Shown here: in pieces, positions 47,647 through 55,307 of the stretch | How positions within the stretch are numbered: position 1 is the stretch's first letter | Layout of the letters: each line of letters begins with the position of its first letter | NCBI RefSeq assembly: GCF_024730565.1 | Contig: NZ_CP077725.1 | Coordinates: 372,001-436,000, forward strand | Direction of reading: 5' to 3' | Source of the DNA: Clostridium sp. CM027 | Lineage (GTDB): Bacteria > Bacillota > Clostridia > Clostridiales > Clostridiaceae | Length of the DNA stretch: 64,000 bases | Notes under the pieces: model-generated | The model's database searches: none | Told to the model about the DNA's origin: nothing | The model's input: only the letters and a program-made list of their open reading frames with translations | Program-made: the position numbers and the translations under genes

Positions 47647-49635
47647 TTGCCAAATAAAAGATTGCTTGGTAATTCTGAAGATATTATAAAAAAGCGGCAA
47701 TTATTTGTTTCAAAGGGTATTTTAAATAAAAATGGACTTCGAGATATTATCTCAAAGTCTTGGGAACGAAGCAAATTGAATGATATAGATCCATTTAAAA
47801 AGGATTTTACAATTGAACTTACGCAGGATGATCTAAAAAATAAGTATAAGGAATTTATGCCTCTATTACAGACAGCTAAACCATTTATGCAAACACTGTA
47901 CAATCTACTACAAAATTCTGATTTTATGATTCGTTTAACAGATAGAGATGGATATGTATTAGATCATATTGGAGAGGATAGCTTAATGCGGCAAAATAAA
48001 TTTCTGGTATTACAAGACGGATATAATGTAAAAGAAGAAGTAATAGGCACTAATGCAATTGGTCTTTCATTAATAACTGGTGAGCCAATACAAGTACTTG
48101 GTGGCGAACATTATTTACATGAGTATCATAATTGGACTTCATCTGCATGTCCTATAAAAAATGAAAAGGGAAAAGTTTTAGGGGTATTAAGTATTACAGG
48201 TAATTATGAATTTGTACATCCACATACGTTAGGTATGGTAGTAGCCGCAGCAAAGGCTATAGAAAAAGAAATGAAGTTAGAGTATTACAATAAAAAATTG
48301 AGAATAGTAAATGAACAATTTTACCAAATTACAGAATCAATTTCCGAGGGCATTATTAGAATAGATAATCAAGGTGATATAATTAGTATGAATAGGTTTG
48401 CAAGAAAACTCTTGGGATATAGTGGGAAAGATGTACATAATATTCACATAAGTAATGTTTTATATACTAATAGTGGTAAGGATATTATAAATGTTATGAA
48501 TAATGGAAAAGAGTATCAGGAGGAAGAAATAGATTTTACTACAAAAATGGGTAGAAATAAAACTTGTATAGTTAACGTTACCCCCATAAAGATTTTTAGC
48601 TCTAGTGACTTAGGTGGGGTGCTAATTACTTTTAAAGAGAATAAAGCAGTTCTAAGTATGATTAATAAAATTGTTGGAGCTAATGCAAGATATACCTTTG
48701 ATGATATATTTGGAAAAAGTCAAAGTATAACCCATTCTATTAAATTAGCATCAATTGCGGCTAAGACTGATGATACTATACTTTTACAAGGCGAGAGTGG
48801 CACAGGCAAAGAAATGTTTACACAAGCTATACATAATGCTAGTAGAAGGAAAGATAGGCCCTTTGTATTTTTAAATTGTGGTGCTATTCCTCGTGATCTA
48901 GTTTCTAGTGAACTCTTTGGGTATGTAGAGGGGGCTTTTACTGGAGCTAAAAGAGGTGGACATCCAGGGAAATTTGAGCTCGCAAATGGCGGAACAATAT
49001 TTCTTGATGAAATAGGCGATATGCCCTTAGACGCTCAGATAAGTTTACTTAGGGTTTTAGAAGACCACATGGTAGTAAGAGTTGGAGGACATGATGTTAT
49101 ACCAATAAATGTTAGGGTTATAGCAGCTACTAACAAAGATTTAAAAAAAGAAGTTGAACTAGGAAAATTCCGAAGTGATTTGTTTTATAGGATAAATGTT
49201 ATGCCAATTTATATTGCTTCCATTAGAGACCGAAAAGAGGATATTAAGATATTTATTGATTATTTTTATGAAAAATTCAGTGAATCTAATGAAAAGAATA
49301 TAAAAGGAATAAGTGAAAGCTTTTATAAAAGTATGATTAATTATAATTGGCCCGGAAACGTTCGGGAATTACAAAATGTTATGCAACTTGTATTAAATGT
49401 AGCTGAAAATAATAGTGTAATTACAAATAAGAGTTTGCCAAGTTATATAAATGAAAAAGAAAATGTTGGAGAAGTAAGTGGCGCAAAGCAACTACTTACA
49501 TTAGAACAAATTGAAAAAGATGCTATTATGCAAACATTGATTAATGTAAATGATAATATGGCAGCAGCTTCCAGAATATTAGGTATAGGGAGAACCACAT
49601 TGTATAGAAAGATGGAAAAATATAAGATTAGTTAA
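47647..49635 (+). CDS. Sigma-54-dependent transcriptional activator (GAF-PAS-AAA+-Fis)
   Basis: 662 residues from a TTG 7 nt after GGGAGG; the ATG at 47629 precedes the ribosome site. Domains: GAF-like sensor (about 60-205), PAS (about 225-330), sigma-54 AAA+ ATPase (about 345-570) and a Fis-type HTH (about 615-660, NMAAASRILGIGRTTLYRKM). Walker A is GESGTGKE (about 383), the sigma-54 contact loop GAFTGA (about 430) is intact, and Walker B is GTIFLDEIGD. It is AcoR-like in layout; no receiver domain, so it senses a ligand or redox state directly. The adjacent Mrp operon with a sigma-54 promoter is the likely target. Confidence 0.93.
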   Translation: MPNKRLLGNSEDIIKKRQLFVSKGILNKNGLRDIISKSWERSKLNDIDPFKKDFTIELTQDDLKNKYKEFMPLLQTAKPFMQTLYNLLQNSDFMIRLTDRDGYVLDHIGEDSLMRQNKFLVLQDGYNVKEEVIGTNAIGLSLITGEPIQVLGGEHYLHEYHNWTSSACPIKNEKGKVLGVLSITGNYEFVHPHTLGMVVAAAKAIEKEMKLEYYNKKLRIVNEQFYQITESISEGIIRIDNQGDIISMNRFARKLLGYSGKDVHNIHISNVLYTNSGKDIINVMNNGKEYQEEEIDFTTKMGRNKTCIVNVTPIKIFSSSDLGGVLITFKENKAVLSMINKIVGANARYTFDDIFGKSQSITHSIKLASIAAKTDDTILLQGESGTGKEMFTQAIHNASRRKDRPFVFLNCGAIPRDLVSSELFGYVEGAFTGAKRGGHPGKFELANGGTIFLDEIGDMPLDAQISLLRVLEDHMVVRVGGHDVIPINVRVIAATNKDLKKEVELGKFRSDLFYRINVMPIYIASIRDRKEDIKIFIDYFYEKFSESNEKNIKGISESFYKSMINYNWPGNVRELQNVMQLVLNVAENNSVITNKSLPSYINEKENVGEVSGAKQLLTLEQIEKDAIMQTLINVNDNMAAASRILGIGRTTLYRKMEKYKIS

Positions 49636-49668
49636 ATAATCACCTGCGGTTCTGTAATAAGTTGAATT
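49633..49668 (-). repeat. Possible divergent copy E of the dispersed repeat
   Basis: On the minus strand CAGAACCGCAGGTGATTATT resembles CAGCTCCGCAGGAGATGATT of copy C, with several changes. It abuts the stop codon of the sigma-54 activator. Assignment is tentative. Confidence 0.35.
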
Positions 49669-49727
49669 TCTACACCAATAATGATTAGTGTAGAATAGAG
49701 TAACCATTACCAGTTAATATAATTATA

Positions 49728-49816
49728 AAAATCGTATCAATGTGGCACAAGTGTTTCAAAATGGTGCATGTAATCGTTAGCTATAATAATATAGTGTATC
49801 GTATTGGTACGATTTT
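49728..49816. promoter_or_regulatory. Inverted repeat, candidate activator-binding site
   Basis: AAAATCGTATCAAT (49728-49741) and ATTGGTACGATTTT (49803-49816) are inverted repeats with one mismatch, separated by 61 nt. They lie about 110-200 nt upstream of the sigma-54 promoter, a usual distance for enhancer sites of sigma-54 activators. Confidence 0.45.
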
Positions 49817-49863
49817 AAATAAGGTGCTTTTATGAAAAACAAAAATTTTATTTAAAATAAAAA

Positions 49864-49915
49864 AATGAAGTTTATAAACCGTTGAAAATCAATGGATTAT
49901 AAACTTCATTTTTTT
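49864..49915 (+). terminator. Strong terminator upstream of the Mrp promoter
   Basis: A perfect 14-bp stem (AATGAAGTTTATAA at 49864-49877 with 49897-49910) is followed by six T. It insulates the Mrp operon from transcription through the activator gene. Confidence 0.85.
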
Positions 49916-49927
49916 GTCAAAGAAAAT

Positions 49928-49944
49928 TTGGCATGTTTATTGCT
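49928..49944 (+). promoter_or_regulatory. Sigma-54 promoter of the Mrp operon
   Basis: TTGGCATG-TTTA-TTGCT matches the -24/-12 consensus YTGGCACGNNNNTTGCW, with one substitution (C to T) and correct GG-to-GC spacing. Predicted start is near 49955, 40 nt before the mnhE ATG. The neighbouring gene encodes a sigma-54 activator. Confidence 0.8.
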
Positions 49945-49994
49945 AATTGAATATATAAAGAAACTAAGTGAAAATTTATAGGGGGATTTTTAAA

Positions 49995-50465
49995 ATGTAT
50001 TTTGGAATTGTATATTTATTATTTTGGATCATTCTATCAGCAAATGTGAAAGTTGAAACTATTTGCATTGGTATAATAATAAGTTTATTAGTTAGAAATT
50101 TAAATAAAGATTTGATGTGTAGTAATAGACGAGTAAATTTCAAGAAAAGCACTGGAAAATGGTTATCTTACACTATTATATTGATAAAAGAAATAATAGT
50201 GTCCAATTTTAGTGTGGCAAAAATAGTTTTGAGCCCTCGAATAGTAATATCGCCACAGATAGTAACAATTAACACAAAAATAAAATCTGGGTTTCTTAAA
50301 ACAATTTTTACTAATTCTATAACATTAACGCCGGGAACCTTAACCATTTCAATGGATAGAGATAAAATTACTGTGCATTGTTTGAAAAATGAATTTGTAA
50401 ATGGGCTAATTGATTCAGATTTTGAAAAAATAATTTTAGAAGTTGAGGAAGACATTTATGAGTAA
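49995..50465 (+). CDS. mnhE: Mrp antiporter subunit MnhE/MrpE
   Basis: 156-residue membrane subunit of the Na+/H+ antiporter complex. Start is the ATG at 49995, 9 nt after GGGGG; a GTG at 49968 is upstream of that site. It begins with two or three membrane helices; the family motif NSITLTPGTLTISMD (about residues 107-121) is intact. It is the first gene of the operon, and its end overlaps mnhF by 8 nt. Confidence 0.92.
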   Translation: MYFGIVYLLFWIILSANVKVETICIGIIISLLVRNLNKDLMCSNRRVNFKKSTGKWLSYTIILIKEIIVSNFSVAKIVLSPRIVISPQIVTINTKIKSGFLKTIFTNSITLTPGTLTISMDRDKITVHCLKNEFVNGLIDSDFEKIILEVEEDIYE

Positions 50466-50727
50466 ACTATTGATTTTTTCTATTTTATTTTTAGCGGCTA
50501 CAATTTTTTTATGTATGTTGCGAGCGATTAAGGGGCCAAGTGCAGCAGATAGGCTTATTGCTATTAATGTTATAGGCACTAAAACTATTGTACTTATTCT
50601 TATAGTTTCATTTTTACTTAATGAAACTTATTTTGTGGATGTAGCAATAGTATATGCTTTGATTAGTTTTTTATCTTCTATTGTAATAGCTAAATTTATT
50701 GGAAATTCAGAAGGGAGAAATATATGA
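50458..50727 (+). CDS. mnhF: Mrp antiporter subunit MnhF/MrpF
   Basis: 89-residue protein with three membrane helices. Start is the ATG at 50458 (GAGGA at 50445-50449), overlapping mnhE; the longer frame would precede the ribosome site. The family segment LRAIKGPSAADRLIAINVIGTKTI is present. It overlaps mnhG by an ATGA. Confidence 0.92.
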   Translation: MSKLLIFSILFLAATIFLCMLRAIKGPSAADRLIAINVIGTKTIVLILIVSFLLNETYFVDVAIVYALISFLSSIVIAKFIGNSEGRNI

Positions 50728-51044
50728 GAGAGTTGATTGTTGCTATTTTTCTTTTTGGAGGGTTATTCTTTTTCATGGTTGGAACACTAGGAATTATAAG
50801 ATTTCCAGATGTGTTTACAAGAGCCCATAGCGCGGCTAAATGTGATACCTTAGGGGCTATATTATGCCTATCTGCATTGGTAGTATTAAATGGATTAAAT
50901 ATGGTTAGTTTGAAAATTGTATTAATTATTGTATTTGTATGGATTGCGAATCCAACAGCTACACACTTAATTGCTAAGGCTGAGTATACCCGGCAAGCGT
51001 CTCTTGCGAAAATAAATGGGGTGAAAAAACATGAAGATATTTAG
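50724..51044 (+). CDS. mnhG: Mrp antiporter subunit MnhG/MrpG
   Basis: 106 residues, three membrane helices. The family block GTLGIIRFPDVFTRAHSAAKCDTLGA is clear (residues about 21-46), as is IANPTATHLIAKAEY. ATGA overlap with mnhF and 14 nt overlap with the next gene show tight translational coupling. Confidence 0.93.
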   Translation: MRELIVAIFLFGGLFFFMVGTLGIIRFPDVFTRAHSAAKCDTLGAILCLSALVVLNGLNMVSLKIVLIIVFVWIANPTATHLIAKAEYTRQASLAKINGVKKHEDI

Positions 51045-51270
51045 TTTGATAATGCTGATGTTCTTAATAGGCTCTGCTGTAGTCGTTTCTACTATAAAAA
51101 GTTTGCTTGGTGCAATAATAGTATTTATGGTTTATAGCCTTATCATGACAATTCTATGGCAACAGCTAAATGCTCCCGATTTAGCAATAACTGAAGCCGC
51201 AGTTGGAGCAGGTATTACTACAATTTTATTTATACTTACACTAAAAAGAGTTAAAGGAGTAAGAAAATGA
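51031..51270 (+). CDS. MbhD-like subunit (MrpA C-terminal NuoJ-like part)
   Basis: 79-residue protein with three membrane helices, corresponding to the hydrogenase 4/Mrp domain DUF4040 (MbhD), which in Bacillus MrpA is fused to the end of the large subunit. Family segment: SLLGAIIVFMVYSLIMTILW and QQLNAPDLAITEAAVGAGIT; the Asp-Glu pair in the last stretch is conserved. Encoding it as a separate gene is the arrangement seen in membrane-bound hydrogenase-type Mrp modules. Confidence 0.88.
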   Translation: MKIFSLIMLMFLIGSAVVVSTIKSLLGAIIVFMVYSLIMTILWQQLNAPDLAITEAAVGAGITTILFILTLKRVKGVRK

Positions 51271-51989
51271 GAAAATTTTTATCTATTGGGATTACAGCAA
51301 CTCTAATTATGATTTTACTTTTGGGAGTTAATGAACTCCCCAAATTTGGACAATATGATAATCCCGCCAATAATGAAGTTGCACATTATTATATAGAGAA
51401 AACAACAAAAGAAACTGGTGCAATGAACATTGTTACAGGTATTATTTTAGATTACCGTGCCTTTGACACTTTTGTTGAGTCAAGTGTATTGTTTACTGCT
51501 TCAATTATAGTTTTGTTACTTCTAAAGAAAGAAAGGAACCCTAAGGATACAGGTACTTACGAAATCATTATAAAAAGTACTATTTTAAAAGAAGTAAGTA
51601 AAGTGCTAATACCTTGCATTCAGATTTTTGGGATTTATATAATTTTTTATGGACATCTAAGCCCAGGTGGGGGATTTGCAGGTGGAACAATTATAGGCAC
51701 AAGTTTCATCTTATATAGAATAATTTATGGTAAAAAGTTTACAGATAAAAAATTACCATACGCAAGATTAATAACCTATCTATGTGGAGCAATTATGTTT
51801 TATGGGTTATTAAAAGGGTATAGTTTTATAACTGGTGGAAATCATTTAGGGCTTCCGCAGCCTAGTTTAGGAACACCAGGCAATATACTCAGTGGTGGAT
51901 TTTTATTGCCACTTAACATATTAGTAGGAAGTATTGTAGCGATTACTATATACTTTTTTTTCAATTTATTTGACAGAGGGGAAATTTAA
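51267..51989 (+). CDS. Fused MbhE-like and MnhB/MrpB subunit
   Basis: 240 residues. The N-terminal about 95 residues resemble MbhE (NIVTGIILDYRAFDTFVESSVLFTASI); the C-terminal 135 residues are MnhB (HLSPGGGFAGGTIIGTSFIL and GNILSGGFLLPLNILVG). In Mbh gene clusters these are two genes, and in MrpA/MrpB they are split differently, so this fusion is a characteristic arrangement. It overlaps the upstream gene by an ATGA. Confidence 0.85.
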   Translation: MRKFLSIGITATLIMILLLGVNELPKFGQYDNPANNEVAHYYIEKTTKETGAMNIVTGIILDYRAFDTFVESSVLFTASIIVLLLLKKERNPKDTGTYEIIIKSTILKEVSKVLIPCIQIFGIYIIFYGHLSPGGGFAGGTIIGTSFILYRIIYGKKFTDKKLPYARLITYLCGAIMFYGLLKGYSFITGGNHLGLPQPSLGTPGNILSGGFLLPLNILVGSIVAITIYFFFNLFDRGEI

Positions 51990-51991
51990 TT

Positions 51992-52354
51992 ATGGAAGGA
52001 TTAATAAATAATTATTATGAGACTGGCGCAATCATACTGTTTGGAATTGGTTTTGCAATATTATTATTGCATAATAATTTAATAAAAAAAATAATTGGTA
52101 TGAATATAATGGATACAGCAATTTTTTTATTTTTTATTGCAAAAGGATATATTTTAGGTAAAGATGCTCCCATTATTATAGGGGCGCATAAAGGAATTCA
52201 AGGTTACATCAATCCTGTTCCATCTGCGCTTATGCTTACTGGGATAGTTGTAGCAGTCAGTACAACAGCATTTGCCCTTGCACTAACAGTGAGGTTGTAT
52301 GAAGGATACGGTACCATTGAACTAGATGAAATTATTAAGATGAGGAGTGATTAA
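51992..52354 (+). CDS. mnhC: Mrp antiporter subunit MnhC/MrpC (NuoK-like)
   Basis: 120 residues, three membrane helices, homologous to NuoK. Visible are IGMNIMDTAIFLFFIAKGY and the VPSALMLTGIVVAVSTTAFALALTVRLYE block containing the conserved end of NuoK-like proteins. It ends 1 nt before the mnhD start. Confidence 0.92.
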   Translation: MEGLINNYYETGAIILFGIGFAILLLHNNLIKKIIGMNIMDTAIFLFFIAKGYILGKDAPIIIGAHKGIQGYINPVPSALMLTGIVVAVSTTAFALALTVRLYEGYGTIELDEIIKMRSD

Positions 52355-52355
52355 A

Positions 52356-53828
52356 ATGAGCCTAATCGAGAGTTTTCCACTTACAATTATATTGATATTG
52401 TTCATTTCGGCATTTATAATGCCTTTAATTAAAAACACAAAGATTGTTAAGGGTATTAGTTTAATATCAATGACAATAGTAATGATTTTAGCAGTGATAA
52501 ATTTAATCTTTGTTATTAACAAGGGAGGATATTTATATAGAATTGGACATTTTAATGCACCTTATGGAATTGAATTCCGCATTGGAATAATTGAGGCTAT
52601 AATGGGTTTGGTTTTTACATTTGTTTCACTTATGATAATTTGGTATTCAATTTATAGTATAGAAAAGGAAATCAAAGAATCAAAGGTAGCTTTATATTAT
52701 TTACTTATAAACATTTTAATAGGTTCCTTACTCGGCGTAGTATATTCTAATGATTTGTTTAACTGTTTTGTATTTATAGAAGTAGGAACACTTGCGTCTT
52801 GTGGCACTATTATTGTTAAAGACAAAAAAGAAAACATAAAAGCCACTATGAAATATTTAATTATGAGTTGCATCGGATCCGGCCTTGTACTTATGGGAAT
52901 TGCTTATTTGTATTCAATGACTGGGCATTTGAATATAGACTACATTCATGAAATATTAATTAAAAGCCACTTAAATTATCCAAATGCAGTACTGATTTCT
53001 ATAGTTTTATTTATTGTTGGTCTTGGAGTAAAAAGTGCTATGTTCCCACTTCACAATTGGCTACCAGATGCCCATTCAAGTGCACCTACCTCCTCAAGTG
53101 CACTTTTATCTTCTTTAGTTTTAAAGGCATTTATTTTACTTTTAATTAAAATATTATATAGACTTTATGGAATAGAAATAATTAAGTATTATTCTGTTTT
53201 GAATATTATACTGATATTAGGTAGTTTAGGAATGATAATGGGCTCAGTTTTTGCTATCTTTCAAAAAAATATAAAAAGAGTTATAGCATATTCTACTGTG
53301 GCACAAATGGGGTATATATTTCTTGGTATAGGTCTTGGAACTGATTTAGGAGTTTCCATTGCTATATTCCATATTATTGGGCATTCGGTAACTAAATCAG
53401 CTTTGTTTTTATTAGTTGGTGGAATGATAGAACAAACAGGACATAAAACATTAGAACATTTAAAGGGAATAGGGAGAGAAATGCCACTAACCTTAGGATT
53501 ATTTTCTATGGGTGCACTATCTATGATAGGAATTCCGATATTGCCTGGATTTGTAAGCAAGTGGCACTTATCTTTAGCATCTATAGCATCTGGAGATACA
53601 ATTTTAGTAGCGGTTATATTGCTTAGCAGCTTATTAAATGCAGTATATTATTTTCCAATCATAATAAATGGATTTTTTGGAGAAGAAAATTTACAAGATA
53701 AAGTATATAAATCTAAAAGCAAACCTGTAAAAGAATTGATGCCTGTAATTTTTCTAGTGATTTCAATGGTTTACGTGGGATTAACATCTAGTGGTATTAT
53801 AGATTTAATTAGCCTAGGACTTAAGTAG
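52356..53828 (+). CDS. mnhD: Mrp antiporter subunit MnhD/MrpD (ion-pump subunit 1)
   Basis: 490-residue, about 14-helix protein of the ND2/4/5 family. Start is the ATG at 52356, 8 nt after GAGGAG. Ion-path residues are kept: the Glu in DLFNCFVFIEVGTLASCG (about 145) and the Lys in GLGVKSAMFPLHNWLPDAHS (about 226), plus a further Lys in SSLVLKAFILL. It is one of three such subunits in this operon. Confidence 0.92.
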   Translation: MSLIESFPLTIILILFISAFIMPLIKNTKIVKGISLISMTIVMILAVINLIFVINKGGYLYRIGHFNAPYGIEFRIGIIEAIMGLVFTFVSLMIIWYSIYSIEKEIKESKVALYYLLINILIGSLLGVVYSNDLFNCFVFIEVGTLASCGTIIVKDKKENIKATMKYLIMSCIGSGLVLMGIAYLYSMTGHLNIDYIHEILIKSHLNYPNAVLISIVLFIVGLGVKSAMFPLHNWLPDAHSSAPTSSSALLSSLVLKAFILLLIKILYRLYGIEIIKYYSVLNIILILGSLGMIMGSVFAIFQKNIKRVIAYSTVAQMGYIFLGIGLGTDLGVSIAIFHIIGHSVTKSALFLLVGGMIEQTGHKTLEHLKGIGREMPLTLGLFSMGALSMIGIPILPGFVSKWHLSLASIASGDTILVAVILLSSLLNAVYYFPIIINGFFGEENLQDKVYKSKSKPVKELMPVIFLVISMVYVGLTSSGIIDLISLGLK

Positions 53829-53844
53829 AGGAGATGCTTCGCAG

Positions 53845-55290
53845 TTGAATAATATCACAATAATAATACCAATTTTATTCCCATTTATATTAGCAATAAT
53901 TATGGCAACAATAAAATTAGATGAAAAGAAAAGAAATATTTTTGTTAGTATGGGCGTTATATTAAATTTTATTTTTCTAGTTACTATATTTTATGTGTTT
54001 GGAGAAAGTAGAACTCATCTATTCAAAATAAATGAATTTCTAGATATTTATTTTAAAATAGATAAGTTAAGTATATTGTTTTCTTTATTAGTTGCAATTT
54101 TATGGATTTTCACTGCTTTCTATGCCATAGAATATATGAAACACGAAGGCAAAGAGAGAAAATTTTATACTTTTTTTCTTGCAACACTCGGTGTAACCAT
54201 AGGAATTGCCTTTTCGGGAAATCTTATAACACTTTACGCTTTTTATGAATTTCTTACATTGTCAACCTTCCCGCTTGTAATTCACACTGATTCAAAAGAA
54301 GCGTTAAAAAGCGGGAAAAAATATCTGATATATTCATTTGTAGGAGCCACATTGGTTTTGCTTGGAATGATTTTATTATTCAGCATTACGAAGGATACAA
54401 CATTTGATGCTCATGGTATTTTGCCAGCACTAACAAATGATAATAAAAACCTATATTTGGTAAGTTACGTTTCCATGTTTTTAGGTTTTGGAGTTAAAGC
54501 GGCCCTTGTGCCATTCCATTCATGGCTACCTGCAGCAATGGTTGCTCCAACTCCCGTTAGTGCACTGCTTCATGCAGTCGCTGTTGTAAAATCGGGAATT
54601 TTTGCTATTATACGGATGAGTTATTTTATCTTTGGGACAGAAATAATTAGGCAGCTCCATATAAATATATTTTTAAGTATTCTGATAGTAATTTCAATTT
54701 TAATGGGTTCATTCTTAGCATTACATCAAGAAAATTTAAAAAAGAGGTTAGCTTACTCAACCATTAGTCAATTAGGATATGTATTATTAGGCGTGGTTCT
54801 TTTAAATGAAGATGCATTTGTTGGAGGTCTGCTTCATTTAATTAATCATGCAGTAATTAAGATTGTTCTTTTTTTCTGTGTTGGAGCGATAATGTACACT
54901 ACGGGGAAAACAGAGATTAGTCAGATTAGAGGTATTGGCAAACAGATGCCAATAACAATGGGGTGTTTTAGTGTAGCTGCAATATCACTTATCGGAATTC
55001 CACCAACAAATGGTTTTGTTAGTAAGTGGTTTCTAGCTCAAGGCGGACTTACAGAAGGGAAAATGGTTTTTCCTGCAATATTGCTTATTAGTGCATTATT
55101 AACTGCTTTATACCTTCTTCCAGTTATAAAAGAAGCCTTTTTCAAAAAAGGGGAGAACACTATAGTTAAGGAAGCACCAATAAAAATGTTACTACCCATA
55201 GTTATGATAACCATTATAATTGTTTTACTTGGATTATTTCCTAATATGCTTATCTCATTTATTCAGAAAATTGCTAGTGAGGTAATTTAA
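53845..55290 (+). CDS. Mrp-type ion-pump subunit 2 (ND2/4/5 family)
   Basis: 481 residues, TTG start after GAGGAGATG. The family core is present: GNLITLYAFYEFLTLSTFPLVIH (conserved Glu about 132), GFGVKAALVPFHSWLPAAMVAPTPVSALLHAVAVVKSGIFAI (Lys and His), and AYSTISQLGYVLLG. It resembles MnhD/MbhH more than MnhA. It is distinct from the preceding mnhD, so the operon has duplicated pump subunits. Confidence 0.88.
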   Translation: MNNITIIIPILFPFILAIIMATIKLDEKKRNIFVSMGVILNFIFLVTIFYVFGESRTHLFKINEFLDIYFKIDKLSILFSLLVAILWIFTAFYAIEYMKHEGKERKFYTFFLATLGVTIGIAFSGNLITLYAFYEFLTLSTFPLVIHTDSKEALKSGKKYLIYSFVGATLVLLGMILLFSITKDTTFDAHGILPALTNDNKNLYLVSYVSMFLGFGVKAALVPFHSWLPAAMVAPTPVSALLHAVAVVKSGIFAIIRMSYFIFGTEIIRQLHINIFLSILIVISILMGSFLALHQENLKKRLAYSTISQLGYVLLGVVLLNEDAFVGGLLHLINHAVIKIVLFFCVGAIMYTTGKTEISQIRGIGKQMPITMGCFSVAAISLIGIPPTNGFVSKWFLAQGGLTEGKMVFPAILLISALLTALYLLPVIKEAFFKKGENTIVKEAPIKMLLPIVMITIIIVLLGLFPNMLISFIQKIASEVI

Positions 55291-55307
55291 GAAAGGAGGG
55301 TATTATA

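Larger units (their letters stand above)
49669..49927. other. Regulatory intergenic region before the Mrp operon
   Basis: The 359-bp gap between the activator and mnhE holds, in order: the possible repeat copy E; a hairpin TTCTACAC/GTGTAGAA near 49669-49698; a long inverted repeat (49728-49741 with 49803-49816); a weak TGGCAC site at 49743; a terminator (49864-49915); and the sigma-54 promoter. An 7-codon frame at 49832 (MKNKNFI) follows AAGGTG but is probably meaningless. Confidence 0.6.

Noticed and set aside
49743-49757. Second sigma-54-like site TGGCAC-N5-TTTC
   Set aside because: The essential GC of the -12 element is TC, and a strong terminator lies between it and the operon. The site at 49928 is far better.
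49832-49855. 7-codon frame MKNKNFI after AAGGTG
   Set aside because: Too short to support; sits in AT-rich sequence before a terminator.
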